From: Acidaminococcus fermentans DSM 20731
GTDB taxonomy: Bacteria > Bacillota > Negativicutes > Acidaminococcales > Acidaminococcaceae
Length of the DNA: 64,000 bases
Direction of reading: 5' to 3'
NCBI RefSeq assembly: GCF_000025305.1
Contig: NC_013740.1
Location: 1,736,001-1,800,000, forward strand
In this document: piece by piece, positions 42,483-50,160 of the stretch
Numbering within the stretch: position 1 is the first letter of the stretch
Layout: every line of letters starts with the position of its first letter
Notes under the pieces: model-generated
Told to the model about the DNA's origin: nothing
What the model saw: the letters and a program-made list of their open reading frames with translations, nothing else
Databases searched by the model: none
Position numbers and translations under genes: made by a program

Positions 42483-43755
42483 ATTGTCCTCCTAAGGTCT
42501 TGAAATCCTGCCAGAATTCCGGATAGGATTTGGAAACGCATTCGGCCCCCATCAGGGTCAGGGGTTCCCGGCACAGGATGCTGGCCACCGCCAGGCTCAT
42601 GGCGATCCGGTGGTCGTTCCAGCAGTCCACGGTGCCCCCGGACAGTTCTTCCACCCCGTCGATGGAAAGGCCGTCCGGTTTTTCCGTGATCCGGGCTCCC
42701 AGTTTGTTCAGTTCCGTGGCCATGGCCTTCAGCCGGTCACATTCCTTCAGCCGCAGCCGCTCCGCATGGATGATTTCCGTGTGGCCCTGGCTGAGGGCTG
42801 CCGCCACCGTCAGCACCGGAATGATGTCCGGACAGTCGGCAGCATCGATGGTGGTGCCGATGGGCGTGCCCGGCCGGCTCACCAGTCTGTCCCCTTCAAA
42901 GACCACCTGTCCTCCCATTTTCTGGAGGATGGGGATGATGGCTTTATCCCCCTGGAGGGAATCCGGATCCATGCCCAGAAGGCTGATGGTCCGGCCCAGC
43001 ATCCCGGCGGTGAGCCAGAAGGCGGCCTGGGAATAGTCCCCTTCCACGGCCCCTTCCCGGGGCTGGTACTGCTGGTTCCCGGGGATCCGGTACCGTCGGT
43101 AGTTTTCGTGTTCGATGGTGATGCCGTATTTCTGCAGGGCGGAAAGGGTCAGGGCGATGTAGCTCTGGCTTTCCAGTTTCCCGGTGATTTCCAGGGTGGA
43201 TTCCCCTTCCAGCAGGGGCAGGGCAAACAGCAGCCCGCTGATGAACTGGCTGCTCACATCCCCGGGCAGGGTAAAATGCCCGGGCCGGAGCGGACCCTGG
43301 ACCGTCAGGGGAAAATTGTCCCTGGCGCTCCCTTTTCGGAACACCAGGCCCTGCTGGCGGAAAATGACTTCATAGGGTTCCAGGGGCCGACTGCCGAGTT
43401 TCCCGGATCCCTGGAAGGTAAAGGCATCCCCGGTAAGAGCCGCCAGAGGGATCAGGAACCGGAGGGTGGACCCGGATTCCCCGCAGTCCATTTCCGTCCC
43501 CACCTGGTGAGGACGCGTGCCTTCCACGGTGAAAGCCGTCCGGCCCCCCGTCTCTTCCCGGCTGGTGATGACGGCCCCCAGCTGCCGGAGACAGTCACAG
43601 GTGGCCAGGATATCCCGACTGACGCTGACTCCCTCCACCTGGCTGGAGCCCTGGGCCAGGGCCGCACAGACGAGGGCCCGGTGCCCCATGCTCTTGGAGG
43701 AAGGCACCCGGAGAGTCCCGGTCAGGGACCGGGGTTCGATACGCAGTGTGGTCAT
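42463..43755 (-). CDS. aroA: 5-enolpyruvylshikimate-3-phosphate synthase
   Basis: A 430-residue EPSP synthase. Motifs are PSSKSMGHRALVCAAL (shikimate-3-phosphate site), DCGESGSTLRFLIPLA (PEP site, here with the LRFL variant seen in class II-like enzymes), VEGDYSQAAF and RLKECDRLKAMATELNKLG. It joins shikimate-3-phosphate with PEP. It lies between aroB and aroC, overlapping aroC by 20 bases. Confidence 0.96.
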   Translation of the reverse strand: MTTLRIEPRSLTGTLRVPSSKSMGHRALVCAALAQGSSQVEGVSVSRDILATCDCLRQLGAVITSREETGGRTAFTVEGTRPHQVGTEMDCGESGSTLRFLIPLAALTGDAFTFQGSGKLGSRPLEPYEVIFRQQGLVFRKGSARDNFPLTVQGPLRPGHFTLPGDVSSQFISGLLFALPLLEGESTLEITGKLESQSYIALTLSALQKYGITIEHENYRRYRIPGNQQYQPREGAVEGDYSQAAFWLTAGMLGRTISLLGMDPDSLQGDKAIIPILQKMGGQVVFEGDRLVSRPGTPIGTTIDAADCPDIIPVLTVAAALSQGHTEIIHAERLRLKECDRLKAMATELNKLGARITEKPDGLSIDGVEELSGGTVDCWNDHRIAMSLAVASILCREPLTLMGAECVSKSYPEFWQDFKTLGGQYEQCNG

Positions 43756-43759
43756 GATC

Positions 43760-44824
43760 TCATCCTTTCACATAGGGCCGCAGATCGGCAAAATCCACCT
43801 TTTTCAGCATCCGCTTCCCGATGGCCGGTACGATCACCAGGGTGATCTGATTGCCCCGCTTCTTTTTGTCCATGGTGATCCCTGCCAGCACATCCTCATC
43901 GCTGATGGGATCTTCCGTGGGAATGTCATACTTCTGGAGCAGCCGCCGGATCCGGTCCGCGGTTCCGGGTTCCGTCAGCCCCATTTTTTCCGTATTCCGG
44001 GTCAGCCGCACCATGCCGATGGCCACCCCTTCCCCGTGGGTGTATTTTTCATAGTGGTAATACCGTTCCACCGCATGACCGATGGTGTGGCCGAAGTTCA
44101 GCACCATCCGGGCTCCCACGTCCCGTTCATCCTCTTCCACCACCTTCACCTTGATCCGGCAGCAGGCGGCACTGATTTCCGCCGCATGGGCCAGGACGTC
44201 CTCATCCCCGGAAAAATCCTCCAGGGCTGCGAACAGGTCCGGATCCCCGAAGGCCGCGCATTTGATCACTTCCGCCAGGCCATCGTGGAGATACCGGCGG
44301 TCCAGGCTCCGGAGCAGGACCGGATCCATCAGCACCCCTTTGGGCTGGTAGAAGGCTCCCACCAGGTTCTTCCCTTCCGGCAGGTCCACTGCCACCTTGC
44401 CTCCCACGCTGCTGTCGATCTGGGCCAGCAGGGTGGTGGGCACCTGGATGAAATCCACCCCCCGGAGGAAGCTGGCTGCCGCAAAGCCCCCCAGGTCACC
44501 GGGAACGCCTCCCCCCAGGGTGATCACCAGATCGCTGCGGGTCATGCCGAAATCCGCACAGGCCCGGACCATCTTCCCAAAGGTGTCCAGGTTCTTGTGG
44601 TCTTCCCCGGGTTCCATCACCAGCCGGCGCACCTGGAACCCTTCCGCCCGGAGCTGCTGTTCCAGATCCGCCCCGTACAGGCCGTCCACCGTCCGGTCCG
44701 TGATCACCGCCGCCTTGTCCCCTCGGGACAGAGCCCGGATCTTTTTCCCGAATCCGGACCAGGAATGGGGTTCGATTGCAATGGTATAGGATTCTTTGCC
44801 CAGATCAACGAAGATTTTTTCCAT
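43760..44824 (-). CDS. aroB: 3-dehydroquinate synthase
   Basis: A 354-residue NAD/metal-dependent enzyme, second step of the pathway. Motifs are LGGGVPGDLGGFAAASFLRGVDFIQ, split here as LGGGVPGDLGGF and FIQVPTTLLAQIDSSVGGK, plus LNFGHTIGHAVE and HGEGVAIGM (metal His residues). It overlaps tyrA by 20 bases at its start. Confidence 0.97.
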   Translation of the reverse strand: MEKIFVDLGKESYTIAIEPHSWSGFGKKIRALSRGDKAAVITDRTVDGLYGADLEQQLRAEGFQVRRLVMEPGEDHKNLDTFGKMVRACADFGMTRSDLVITLGGGVPGDLGGFAAASFLRGVDFIQVPTTLLAQIDSSVGGKVAVDLPEGKNLVGAFYQPKGVLMDPVLLRSLDRRYLHDGLAEVIKCAAFGDPDLFAALEDFSGDEDVLAHAAEISAACCRIKVKVVEEDERDVGARMVLNFGHTIGHAVERYYHYEKYTHGEGVAIGMVRLTRNTEKMGLTEPGTADRIRRLLQKYDIPTEDPISDEDVLAGITMDKKKRGNQITLVIVPAIGKRMLKKVDFADLRPYVKG

Positions 44825-45677
44825 AAAACATGTCCCTTCTTTTCTTTTTCGCCTTGTCCATCATCTGTTCCAGTTCTTCCCGGTCATCCTGCTGGAGGGC
44901 GCTTTTCCAGTGTTCCAGTTCCTGTTCCAGTTTGTTGATTTCCTGGATCACCGGGCCCTTGTTCAGCAGGAACAGGTCGCTCCACAATTTGGCGTTGATG
45001 TCCGCCACCCGGGTGGCGTCCCGGAAGGACCCCGCCACGAAATATTTGGTGTTTTCCTGCATGGAATCACTGTTGATCAGGGAAACCGCCATCACATGGG
45101 GCAGATCGCTGGTGTAGGCGATGATGCTGTCGTGTTCCTCCACCGTCAGCTCCACCACCCGGGCACAGCCCAGTTCATAGGCCATGTTCCGGAGCCAGTC
45201 CCGGTGTTCGGGCCGGTTCCCTTCCCGGTGGATCAGGATGAAATTGGCCCCCTGGAAAATCTGGGAGGTACTCTGGCTGTAGCCCTTTCCTTCCCGTCCC
45301 GCCATGGGATGGGTTGGTACAAAATCCATCTCCGGTCCCAGCAGAGCATCCACCTGATCCGGAATGGATCCCTTGATCCCCATCACGTCCGTAAGCAGCA
45401 CATCTTTTTTGAAGTACTTCACATGGTCCCGGACAAAGGGGACAAAGGCGCCAGGGTACATGCAGCAGATGATCACATCCGCCTCCCGGAGCCGTTCCGG
45501 ATCTTCATCCGCCAGTTCCGTCACATACCCTTCGTCCAGGGCCATCAGGGAAACGATGTGGTTCCGGTCCATGCCGATGATCCGTTTCACCTTCTGGCTT
45601 TTCAGGGCTTTGGCATAGGATCCGCCGATCAGGCCCAGTCCCACAATGGCAACAACCGTATCCTGCAGTTTCTTCAT
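44805..45677 (-). CDS. tyrA: prephenate dehydrogenase
   Basis: A 290-residue NAD(P)-dependent enzyme that makes 4-hydroxyphenylpyruvate from prephenate. The Rossmann motif is VGLGLIGGSYAKAL. HPMAGREGKGYSQS carries the catalytic His. AYTSDLPHVMAVSL is conserved. No ACT domain is present, and the C-terminus is Lys/Arg-rich. It follows aroF and precedes aroB. Confidence 0.95.
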   Translation of the reverse strand: MKKLQDTVVAIVGLGLIGGSYAKALKSQKVKRIIGMDRNHIVSLMALDEGYVTELADEDPERLREADVIICCMYPGAFVPFVRDHVKYFKKDVLLTDVMGIKGSIPDQVDALLGPEMDFVPTHPMAGREGKGYSQSTSQIFQGANFILIHREGNRPEHRDWLRNMAYELGCARVVELTVEEHDSIIAYTSDLPHVMAVSLINSDSMQENTKYFVAGSFRDATRVADINAKLWSDLFLLNKGPVIQEINKLEQELEHWKSALQQDDREELEQMMDKAKKKRRDMFYGKNLR

Positions 45678-45701
45678 GACTGTCCTTTCCCGCTTTCCGC
45701 C

Positions 45702-46715
45702 TTACAGTTCCCGACCCACTGCAGGGGCCAGGACCTTCAGGTCCTTCATCAGCTGAGCGAATTCCGGCAGGGACAGGCTCTGGGCCCCATCGCACCAGGC
45801 ATGCTGGGGATCGTTGTGGGTCTCGATGATGAGCCCGTCCGCCCCGGCGGCAATGGCCGCCTTGCTCATGGTGGGCACCATCCAGGCCTTCCCGGTGGCA
45901 TGGCTGGGATCCACGATCACCGGCAGATGGCTCAGCCGCTTCACTGCCTGGACTGCCGACAGATCCAGGGTATTCCGGGTGTAGGTTTCAAAGGTCCGGA
46001 TGCCCCGTTCGCAGAGGATGACGTTTTCATTCCCTTCGGACATGATGTATTCCGCACTCATGAGCCATTCCTCGATGGTGGCGGACAGACCCCGCTTCAG
46101 CAGGATGGGTTTCTTCAGTTTCCCCAGTTCCTTCAGCAGGGTGAAGTTCTGCATGTTCCGGGCTCCCACCTGGATCAGATCCACCTTTTCCACGAATTCA
46201 TCGATCTTGTCCGCAGACATGATTTCCGTCACAATGGGCAGATGGTTGGCATTCCCCGCCTGACGGATCAGATCCAGCCCCTTGTCTCCCAGGCCCTGGA
46301 AAGAGTAGGGAGAGGTACGGGGTTTGAAGGCTCCGCCCCGGAGCATGTCCGCGCCGCTGGCCCTGACGGAAGCAGCAATGGTGTCCATCTGTTCCTGGCC
46401 TTCCACCGAGCAGGGTCCGGCGATCACCACCAGCTTTTTGCCCCCCACCTTGACCCCGCTCACATCGATGACGGAATCGTCCGGATGGAACATCCGGTTG
46501 GCCCGCTTGAAGGGTTCCTGGACCCGCATGGCCTTGTCCACCCAGGGGTTCACCATGAAATCTTCCGGATCCAGGATGCTGGTGTCCCCGACGATTCCCA
46601 GCACTTCCTGATTTTCCCCGATGCTGTCATGGATGGTGAAGCCCCGCTGCTCCAGGCTCTGTTTCAGTTTCTCCGTAACTTCTTTGGGTGCCCCTTTTTT
46701 CATTACAATGATCAT
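45702..46715 (-). CDS. aroF: 3-deoxy-7-phosphoheptulonate synthase (DAHP synthase, type I-beta)
   Basis: A 337-residue enzyme, first step of aromatic synthesis (PEP plus erythrose-4-phosphate). The N-terminal 70 residues form the ferredoxin-like regulatory domain of the beta-type. The barrel has VVIAGPCSVEGQEQ, MLRGGAFKPRTSPYSFQG, QVGARNMQNF, LKRGLSATIEEW and VIVDPSHATGK. AGGAGG precedes ATG 46715. It is the leader gene of the operon, downstream of an attenuator. Confidence 0.97.
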   Translation of the reverse strand: MIIVMKKGAPKEVTEKLKQSLEQRGFTIHDSIGENQEVLGIVGDTSILDPEDFMVNPWVDKAMRVQEPFKRANRMFHPDDSVIDVSGVKVGGKKLVVIAGPCSVEGQEQMDTIAASVRASGADMLRGGAFKPRTSPYSFQGLGDKGLDLIRQAGNANHLPIVTEIMSADKIDEFVEKVDLIQVGARNMQNFTLLKELGKLKKPILLKRGLSATIEEWLMSAEYIMSEGNENVILCERGIRTFETYTRNTLDLSAVQAVKRLSHLPVIVDPSHATGKAWMVPTMSKAAIAAGADGLIIETHNDPQHAWCDGAQSLSLPEFAQLMKDLKVLAPAVGREL

Positions 46716-46778
46716 GATAATTCCTCCTGTCCTACTTTCCTACTGTTCTGCTTTTTTCCGGCGGGAAGAGCCATTCCA

Positions 46779-46807
46779 CAAAAAAAGCAGACTCGCAAGG
46801 AGTCTGC
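46779..46807 (-). terminator. attenuator terminator before aroF
   Basis: Stem GCAGACTC / GAGTCTGC (46787-46794, 46800-46807), 5-base loop, then TTTTTTT on the minus strand. It lies 44 bases after the leader peptide stop and 64 bases before aroF. Confidence 0.85.
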
Positions 46808-46850
46808 TTCAGGGTTTCCTGCTGATGAAACCTCCGGAACGGCCGGATGT

Positions 46851-46976
46851 TCAGTCTCTCTTTACGGTGGAGAAGGTATGCAGTTCATGGCAGCCAAAAT
46901 AACCAAAGCCAAAATAATAGCTCTGGGTAAAAGGAAAGCCATATGCAGTTCCTTCGATCCATCTGGAAAGAGCCAT
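46851..46976 (-). CDS. Tyr/Phe-rich leader peptide of aromatic operon
   Basis: A 41-residue open frame between the operon promoter and the terminator. It starts at ATG 46976 with AAGGCGGG 7 bases upstream and stops with TGA at 46851-46853. The centre reads TAYGFPF, then SYYFGFGYFG, so 11 of 17 residues in that stretch and the next are Tyr or Phe; about 12 aromatic residues occur in 41 codons. This fits a ribosome-stalling leader peptide that senses Tyr-tRNA and Phe-tRNA. Two alternative frames over the same bases are less well supported: one is Trp-rich but lacks a ribosome site, the other is aliphatic. The aromatic operon downstream makes both Phe and Tyr. Confidence 0.8.
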   Translation of the reverse strand: MALSRWIEGTAYGFPFTQSYYFGFGYFGCHELHTFSTVKRD

Positions 46977-47012
46977 CTGTCAACCCGCCTTTACTACTGT
47001 TGGAATGAATCT

Positions 47013-47041
47013 ATAATACCCCTGTTTACACAATCCGTCAA
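47013..47041 (-). promoter_or_regulatory. aromatic operon promoter
   Basis: TTGACG (47036-47041), 17-base spacer, TATTAT (47013-47018) on the minus strand, 37 bases before the leader peptide start. Confidence 0.75.
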
Positions 47042-47113
47042 CGGGGAAATGATTTGCAAAAAATTGAAACGGAAATGTGTAACGGGTGTTACAGGATACT
47101 GCTGACATCCCTG

Positions 47114-47716
47114 TTATCTCTCCAACGCCACATCCAGGTCTTCCAGGGCGTGGCCGGTGGCATCGGAGAAGCGGACTCTGAGGTTCCCGTACCGGGGCAG
47201 CTTCTTTGCCGGGATGGTCACCACATGTTCCTCGCTGAGAGCTTCGCTGCCGTCATTCTGGGTACCGGTGGGGTCCTGGACTGCCAGGGTCACATTCAGC
47301 AGCCGGCCGAACAGTTCCGCCTTGGTGATGGCCAGCTTCCCGTTCTGTCCGTTGGTGTTCATGGCCGCATAGAGCACCAGCTGGTTGGCATAGGCGGCTC
47401 CCCCATACCGCTGCCGGGCCTGCCGGATCTTTTCCTGCTGGCTGGTCAGCTTCTTGATGCTGGCCAGTTCCGGTCCTTCCTGCCCCTCTCCGGAAGGGAG
47501 AAATGCGGTGCACACCAGGCCCTGTACAGCCTTTTCACTGTCATGCTCCCAGTCCGTATGGGCATCCGCCGCCTGATAAAGGACCTTTCCGTCCCGGACG
47601 ATCCGTTCCGATACAAACAGCTCCCCATCCGCCAGTTTCGGCCGTTCCGCCGCATATCCCGGCACGGCAAAAAGCCCCGCCAAAAGGGCCACCGCCAATG
47701 TTTTTTTCCATTCCAT
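47114..47716 (-). CDS. secreted hypothetical protein
   Basis: A 200-residue exported protein with a clear signal peptide (KKTLAVALLAGLFAVPGYAA, cleavage after AYA-like GYAA). The mature part is soluble and mixed; I recognise no domain. Visible features are VQGLVCTAFLPSGEGQEGPE, a helical KIRQARQRYGG, and C-terminal beta-like segments (NLRVRFSD). The start is ATG 47716, with AAGGAG upstream; GTG 47725 lies inside the ribosome site. The -10 TATAAT (about 47762) is extended. Periplasmic or cell-surface location is inferred. Confidence 0.65.
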   Translation of the reverse strand: MEWKKTLAVALLAGLFAVPGYAAERPKLADGELFVSERIVRDGKVLYQAADAHTDWEHDSEKAVQGLVCTAFLPSGEGQEGPELASIKKLTSQQEKIRQARQRYGGAAYANQLVLYAAMNTNGQNGKLAITKAELFGRLLNVTLAVQDPTGTQNDGSEALSEEHVVTIPAKKLPRYGNLRVRFSDATGHALEDLDVALER

Positions 47717-47830
47717 ATCCTTCACTCCTTGTGGGTGCCCCGCACCCGGATTTTTCTCTCCCTATTATACACTGTTTTGACCAGAGAGTCAGCGGGAGTT
47801 TTAAGTGATTAAGTGGTTGGGTGGTTGAAT

Positions 47831-47859
47831 CCGTAGGGGCGGCAGGCCCGGCCGCCCGC
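47831..47859. repeat. half copy of intergenic repeat family 1
   Basis: CCGTAGGGGCGGCAGG followed by CCCGGCCGCCCGC, a single palindrome of the family. No gene in 47770-47920 apart from this. Confidence 0.6.
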
Positions 47860-47920
47860 TCTGCACGAATTTTCCACCGGACAAAGCTGACGTCTGACGT
47901 CTTACTATAGTGTAACCCGA

Positions 47921-47949
47921 TTGCATTCAGTTGGATTTTTCTCTATAAT
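47921..47949 (+). promoter_or_regulatory. mrp promoter
   Basis: TTGCAT (47921-47926), 17-base spacer, TATAAT (47944-47949). Confidence 0.75.
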
Positions 47950-47993
47950 AAGGGCAGGTTGACAAACTGTTTTCTTTGAGGGAGGTTTTTTCA

Positions 47994-48842
47994 ATGAGCG
48001 AATGTGATCACTGCGATCATTCCCACTGCTCCGGCTGTGAATCCAATCCGAAGCAGAATCCCCAGGATACGGCCATTGCCGATTTCCTGGCCCATGTGAA
48101 ACATAAAATCGTCGTCATGAGCGGCAAAGGGGGCGTGGGCAAAAGCACGGTTTCCGTGGACCTGGCCCTGCTGCTCAGCCAGCGGGGCTATCAGGTGGGC
48201 CTGATGGACGTGGATCTCCACGGCCCCAGCGTGGCCGGCATGCTGGGCTTCATGGACAAACATGTCCAGGTGGAAGGGGAAAAACTGGTGCCCTTCCGCT
48301 ACAGCGACCATCTGGAATTCCTGTCCGCCCAGGGCTTCCTGGCCCAGCAGGACGATGCCCTGATCTGGCGGGGTCCCCTGAAGGTGGGGGCCATCCGGCA
48401 GTTCATGAGCGATACCAAATGGGATCCCCTGGATTACCTGATCATCGACTGCCCGCCGGGCACCGGGGATGAACCCCTGACCGTGGTCCAGACCATCAAG
48501 GATGCGGAAGCCATCATCGTCACCACCCCCCAGAAAGTGGCTCTGGCGGATGTGCGGAAATCCCTCAGCTTCTGCCAGCTGGGCCAGATCCCGGTCCGGG
48601 GCATCATCGAGAACATGAGCGGGTTCGTCTGCCCCCACTGCGGCCAGGAAGTGGATATCTTCAAAGCCGGCGGCGGCAAGGCCCTGGCGGAAGAAAAAGG
48701 ACTGCCTTTCCTGGGCCGGATCCCCATCGATCCCCAGGTGGTGGCTGCCGAAGACGAAGGCAACCCCCTGGCCAACATCAGCGAAGCCAGCCGCAAGGCC
48801 CTGAATGCCATTGTGGATAAGGTTGTGGAACAGGATCAGTAA
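47994..48842 (+). CDS. Mrp/NBP35-family iron-sulfur cluster carrier ATPase
   Basis: A 282-residue P-loop ATPase of the Mrp/ApbC/NBP35 group. The deviant Walker A is SGKGGVGKST, and LMDVDLHGPSVAGMLG, IDCPPGTGDEPLTV and ENMSGFVCPHCG (C-x2-C, the cluster-bridging cysteines) follow. The N-terminus is Cys/His-rich (CDHCDHSHCSGC), similar in spirit to the ferredoxin-like end of NBP35. It assembles or carries Fe-S clusters. The start is ATG 47994 after GGGAGG. It stands alone between terminators. Confidence 0.92.
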   Translation: MSECDHCDHSHCSGCESNPKQNPQDTAIADFLAHVKHKIVVMSGKGGVGKSTVSVDLALLLSQRGYQVGLMDVDLHGPSVAGMLGFMDKHVQVEGEKLVPFRYSDHLEFLSAQGFLAQQDDALIWRGPLKVGAIRQFMSDTKWDPLDYLIIDCPPGTGDEPLTVVQTIKDAEAIIVTTPQKVALADVRKSLSFCQLGQIPVRGIIENMSGFVCPHCGQEVDIFKAGGGKALAEEKGLPFLGRIPIDPQVVAAEDEGNPLANISEASRKALNAIVDKVVEQDQ

Positions 48843-48881
48843 GAGAAAAAGGCACATCCGAGTCAGTATCATACAATGAAA

Positions 48882-48909
48882 AGCAGCCGCAGCCCGGCTG
48901 CTTTCCTTT
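48882..48909 (+). terminator. mrp terminator
   Basis: AGCAGCCG / CGGCTGCT stem followed by TTCCTTT. Confidence 0.55.
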
Positions 48910-48944
48910 GTCCAGTGACCAGTGACAAGAGACCAAGTGACAGG

Positions 48945-48971
48945 GGGTGAATTTTTCACACCCCCTTTTTT
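48945..48971 (+). terminator. second terminator-like hairpin
   Basis: GGGGGTG / CACCCCC around a short A/T loop, then TTTTTT; it adjoins the repeat that follows. Confidence 0.6.
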
Positions 48972-49114
48972 GTCAGCGGTCAACGGCCGATGGAAATCAA
49001 TTTTGCAAATTGATTTTGAAACAGCATAAACCGTAGGGGGCGCAGGCCCGGCGCCCCGCACAACACACAAATAATCAGCAATCTGGCGGACCGCCCGGCG
49101 TGAGGCCCCTACGG
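48972..49114. repeat. intergenic repeat family 1, copy
   Basis: Near-identical to 33621-33780: GTCAGCGGTCAACGG, AATCAATTTTGCAAATTGATTT, CCGTAGGGGGCGCAGG, then an inverted palindrome ending CCCCTACGG. Confidence 0.75.
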
Positions 49115-49303
49115 CACCGGGGTCTATGGGTCTCCTGCAAATCCAGAAACGGGATTGACGGAGAAGGCCGTTTTCTGGACCATTATCCCGTTTGTCCGCC
49201 GAATACGCCGTAGGGGTGAGCCGGTCAGGCCCGCCCTTCCGTAGCCACCGGTTTTACAAATTCAGAAGCATCTGCCCGGCAGATGCTTTCCTTTGGCCGC
49301 TGA
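49115..49303. other. intergenic tail with degenerate repeat
   Basis: No gene seen. It contains hairpins AACGGGAT...ATCCCGTT (about 49148-49190) and GAAGCATCTG / CAGATGCTTTC, and a degenerate CCGTAGGGGTGAGCC repeat remnant. Confidence 0.4.
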
Positions 49304-49348
49304 CAAAAAAGACGGGTGTGCTGCACGTTCCGTGCAGCACACCCGTCT
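49304..49348 (-). terminator. divIC terminator
   Basis: Perfect 17-base stem AGACGGGTGTGCTGCAC / GTGCAGCACACCCGTCT, followed on the minus strand by TTTTTT. Confidence 0.85.
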
Positions 49349-49350
49349 TT

Positions 49351-49632
49351 TCACTTCTTCACCATAAACAGCGGGATCTCGTTCTTTCCCACCATATTAT
49401 GCTCGTCGCGGGCGACTTTTTCTATATACCGGATATCGCCCAGGTTTTCCTTTTCCTGTGCCAGGGCGTCGTTTTCCGCTTTCAGCTGCTGGACTTTCTT
49501 TTCTGTCCGCACGCTTTCCTGATGGATCCGGAAGATCCGGTATCCCTGATGGACCGCGCTGCCCAATAAGGGCAGACAGCATACCAGGACCAGTACCAGG
49601 AAACGTCTGTTGGTTTTGCGTCTGGAATCCAT
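49351..49632 (-). CDS. septum formation initiator (FtsB/DivIC-like)
   Basis: A 93-residue single-pass membrane protein. A short basic cytoplasmic N-terminus (MDSRRKTNRR) is followed by a membrane helix (FLVLVLVCCLPLLGSAV) and a coiled coil (EKKVQQLKAENDALAQEKEN). The end IRYIEKVARDEHNMVGKNEIP is the DivIC/FtsB pattern. It belongs to the divisome FtsL/FtsB pair. It lies next to hup, mazG and mfd as in Bacillus divIC. The start is ATG 49632. Confidence 0.85.
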   Translation of the reverse strand: MDSRRKTNRRFLVLVLVCCLPLLGSAVHQGYRIFRIHQESVRTEKKVQQLKAENDALAQEKENLGDIRYIEKVARDEHNMVGKNEIPLFMVKK

Positions 49633-49676
49633 TGTCCTGCCTTTCCATCCTTCCCCGGCACCCTTCCTGCCGGGAT

Positions 49677-49712
49677 AAAAAAGCAACCCGACACCGGAGG
49701 CATCAGGTTGCT
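49677..49712 (-). terminator. hup terminator
   Basis: AGCAACC / GGTTGCT with an imperfectly paired interior, then TTTTTT on the minus strand. Confidence 0.65.
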
Positions 49713-49723
49713 GGATCTGCCAC

Positions 49724-49999
49724 TTATTTGTTTACGGCATCCTTGAAAGCCTTCCCGGCTTTGAAAGCAGGAACATTGGCTTCTGCAATTTCAATGGTTT
49801 CACCAGTGCGAGGATTCTTGCCGCTGCGGGCATTACGAACGCGAGCTTCGAAAGTACCGAAACCGATCAGTTGTACTTTATCTTTGTTGGCTACGGCTTC
49901 CTTTACGGTATCGATGAAAGCGTTCACAGCCTTTTCAGCATCTTTTTTGGGCAGCGCGGTTTTGGACGCAACTTCAGCAATCAATTCACTTTTGTTCAT
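49724..49999 (-). CDS. hup: HU family DNA-binding protein
   Basis: A 91-residue HU/IHF-type nucleoid protein. Sequence motifs are MNKSELIAEVA, the helix VNAFIDTVKEAVANKD, VQLIGFGTFEARVRNAR and the beta-arm with GKNPRTGETIEI, ending AFKAGKAFKDAVN. It binds and bends DNA nonspecifically. It lies between mazG and divIC in the mfd cluster and has its own promoter and terminator. Confidence 0.97.
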   Translation of the reverse strand: MNKSELIAEVASKTALPKKDAEKAVNAFIDTVKEAVANKDKVQLIGFGTFEARVRNARSGKNPRTGETIEIAEANVPAFKAGKAFKDAVNK

Positions 50000-50056
50000 A
50001 AGAAAAATCCTCCTAAATAGGTATTGCGCCTGCGTGGGCGGCGCCTGACTATGGTC

Positions 50057-50065
50057 ATATTAGCA
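50057..50065 (-). promoter_or_regulatory. extended -10 promoter of hup
   Basis: TGC-TAATAT on the minus strand, with GTGCAT as a weak -35 at 17 bases. Confidence 0.4.
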
Positions 50066-50160
50066 CAACCGCAGGAAAAATGCACGCATTTTTTGGGAAA
50101 ATCATGAAAACGCGGGGGGTGTGAAAGGATTCATACCCGCGGCCCCCAGTTTGTCAGCCG

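Noticed and set aside
46851-46976. Two other frames over the aromatic leader, one Trp/Phe-rich starting ATG 46962, one aliphatic starting near 46943
   Set aside because: The Trp-rich frame has no ribosome site. The aliphatic one has a site but no link to aromatic amino acids. The 41-codon frame has the best site and the Tyr/Phe content expected for this operon. The choice is not final.
44796-47105. Very long open frames on the plus strand opposite real genes (also about 25900-29010, 30760-33693, 52778-55960)
   Set aside because: They are antisense to clear, motif-rich genes (aro operon, ftsH, copA, mfd). Their composition (Gly/His/Pro/Gln-rich) is what GC-rich third positions give on the opposite strand.
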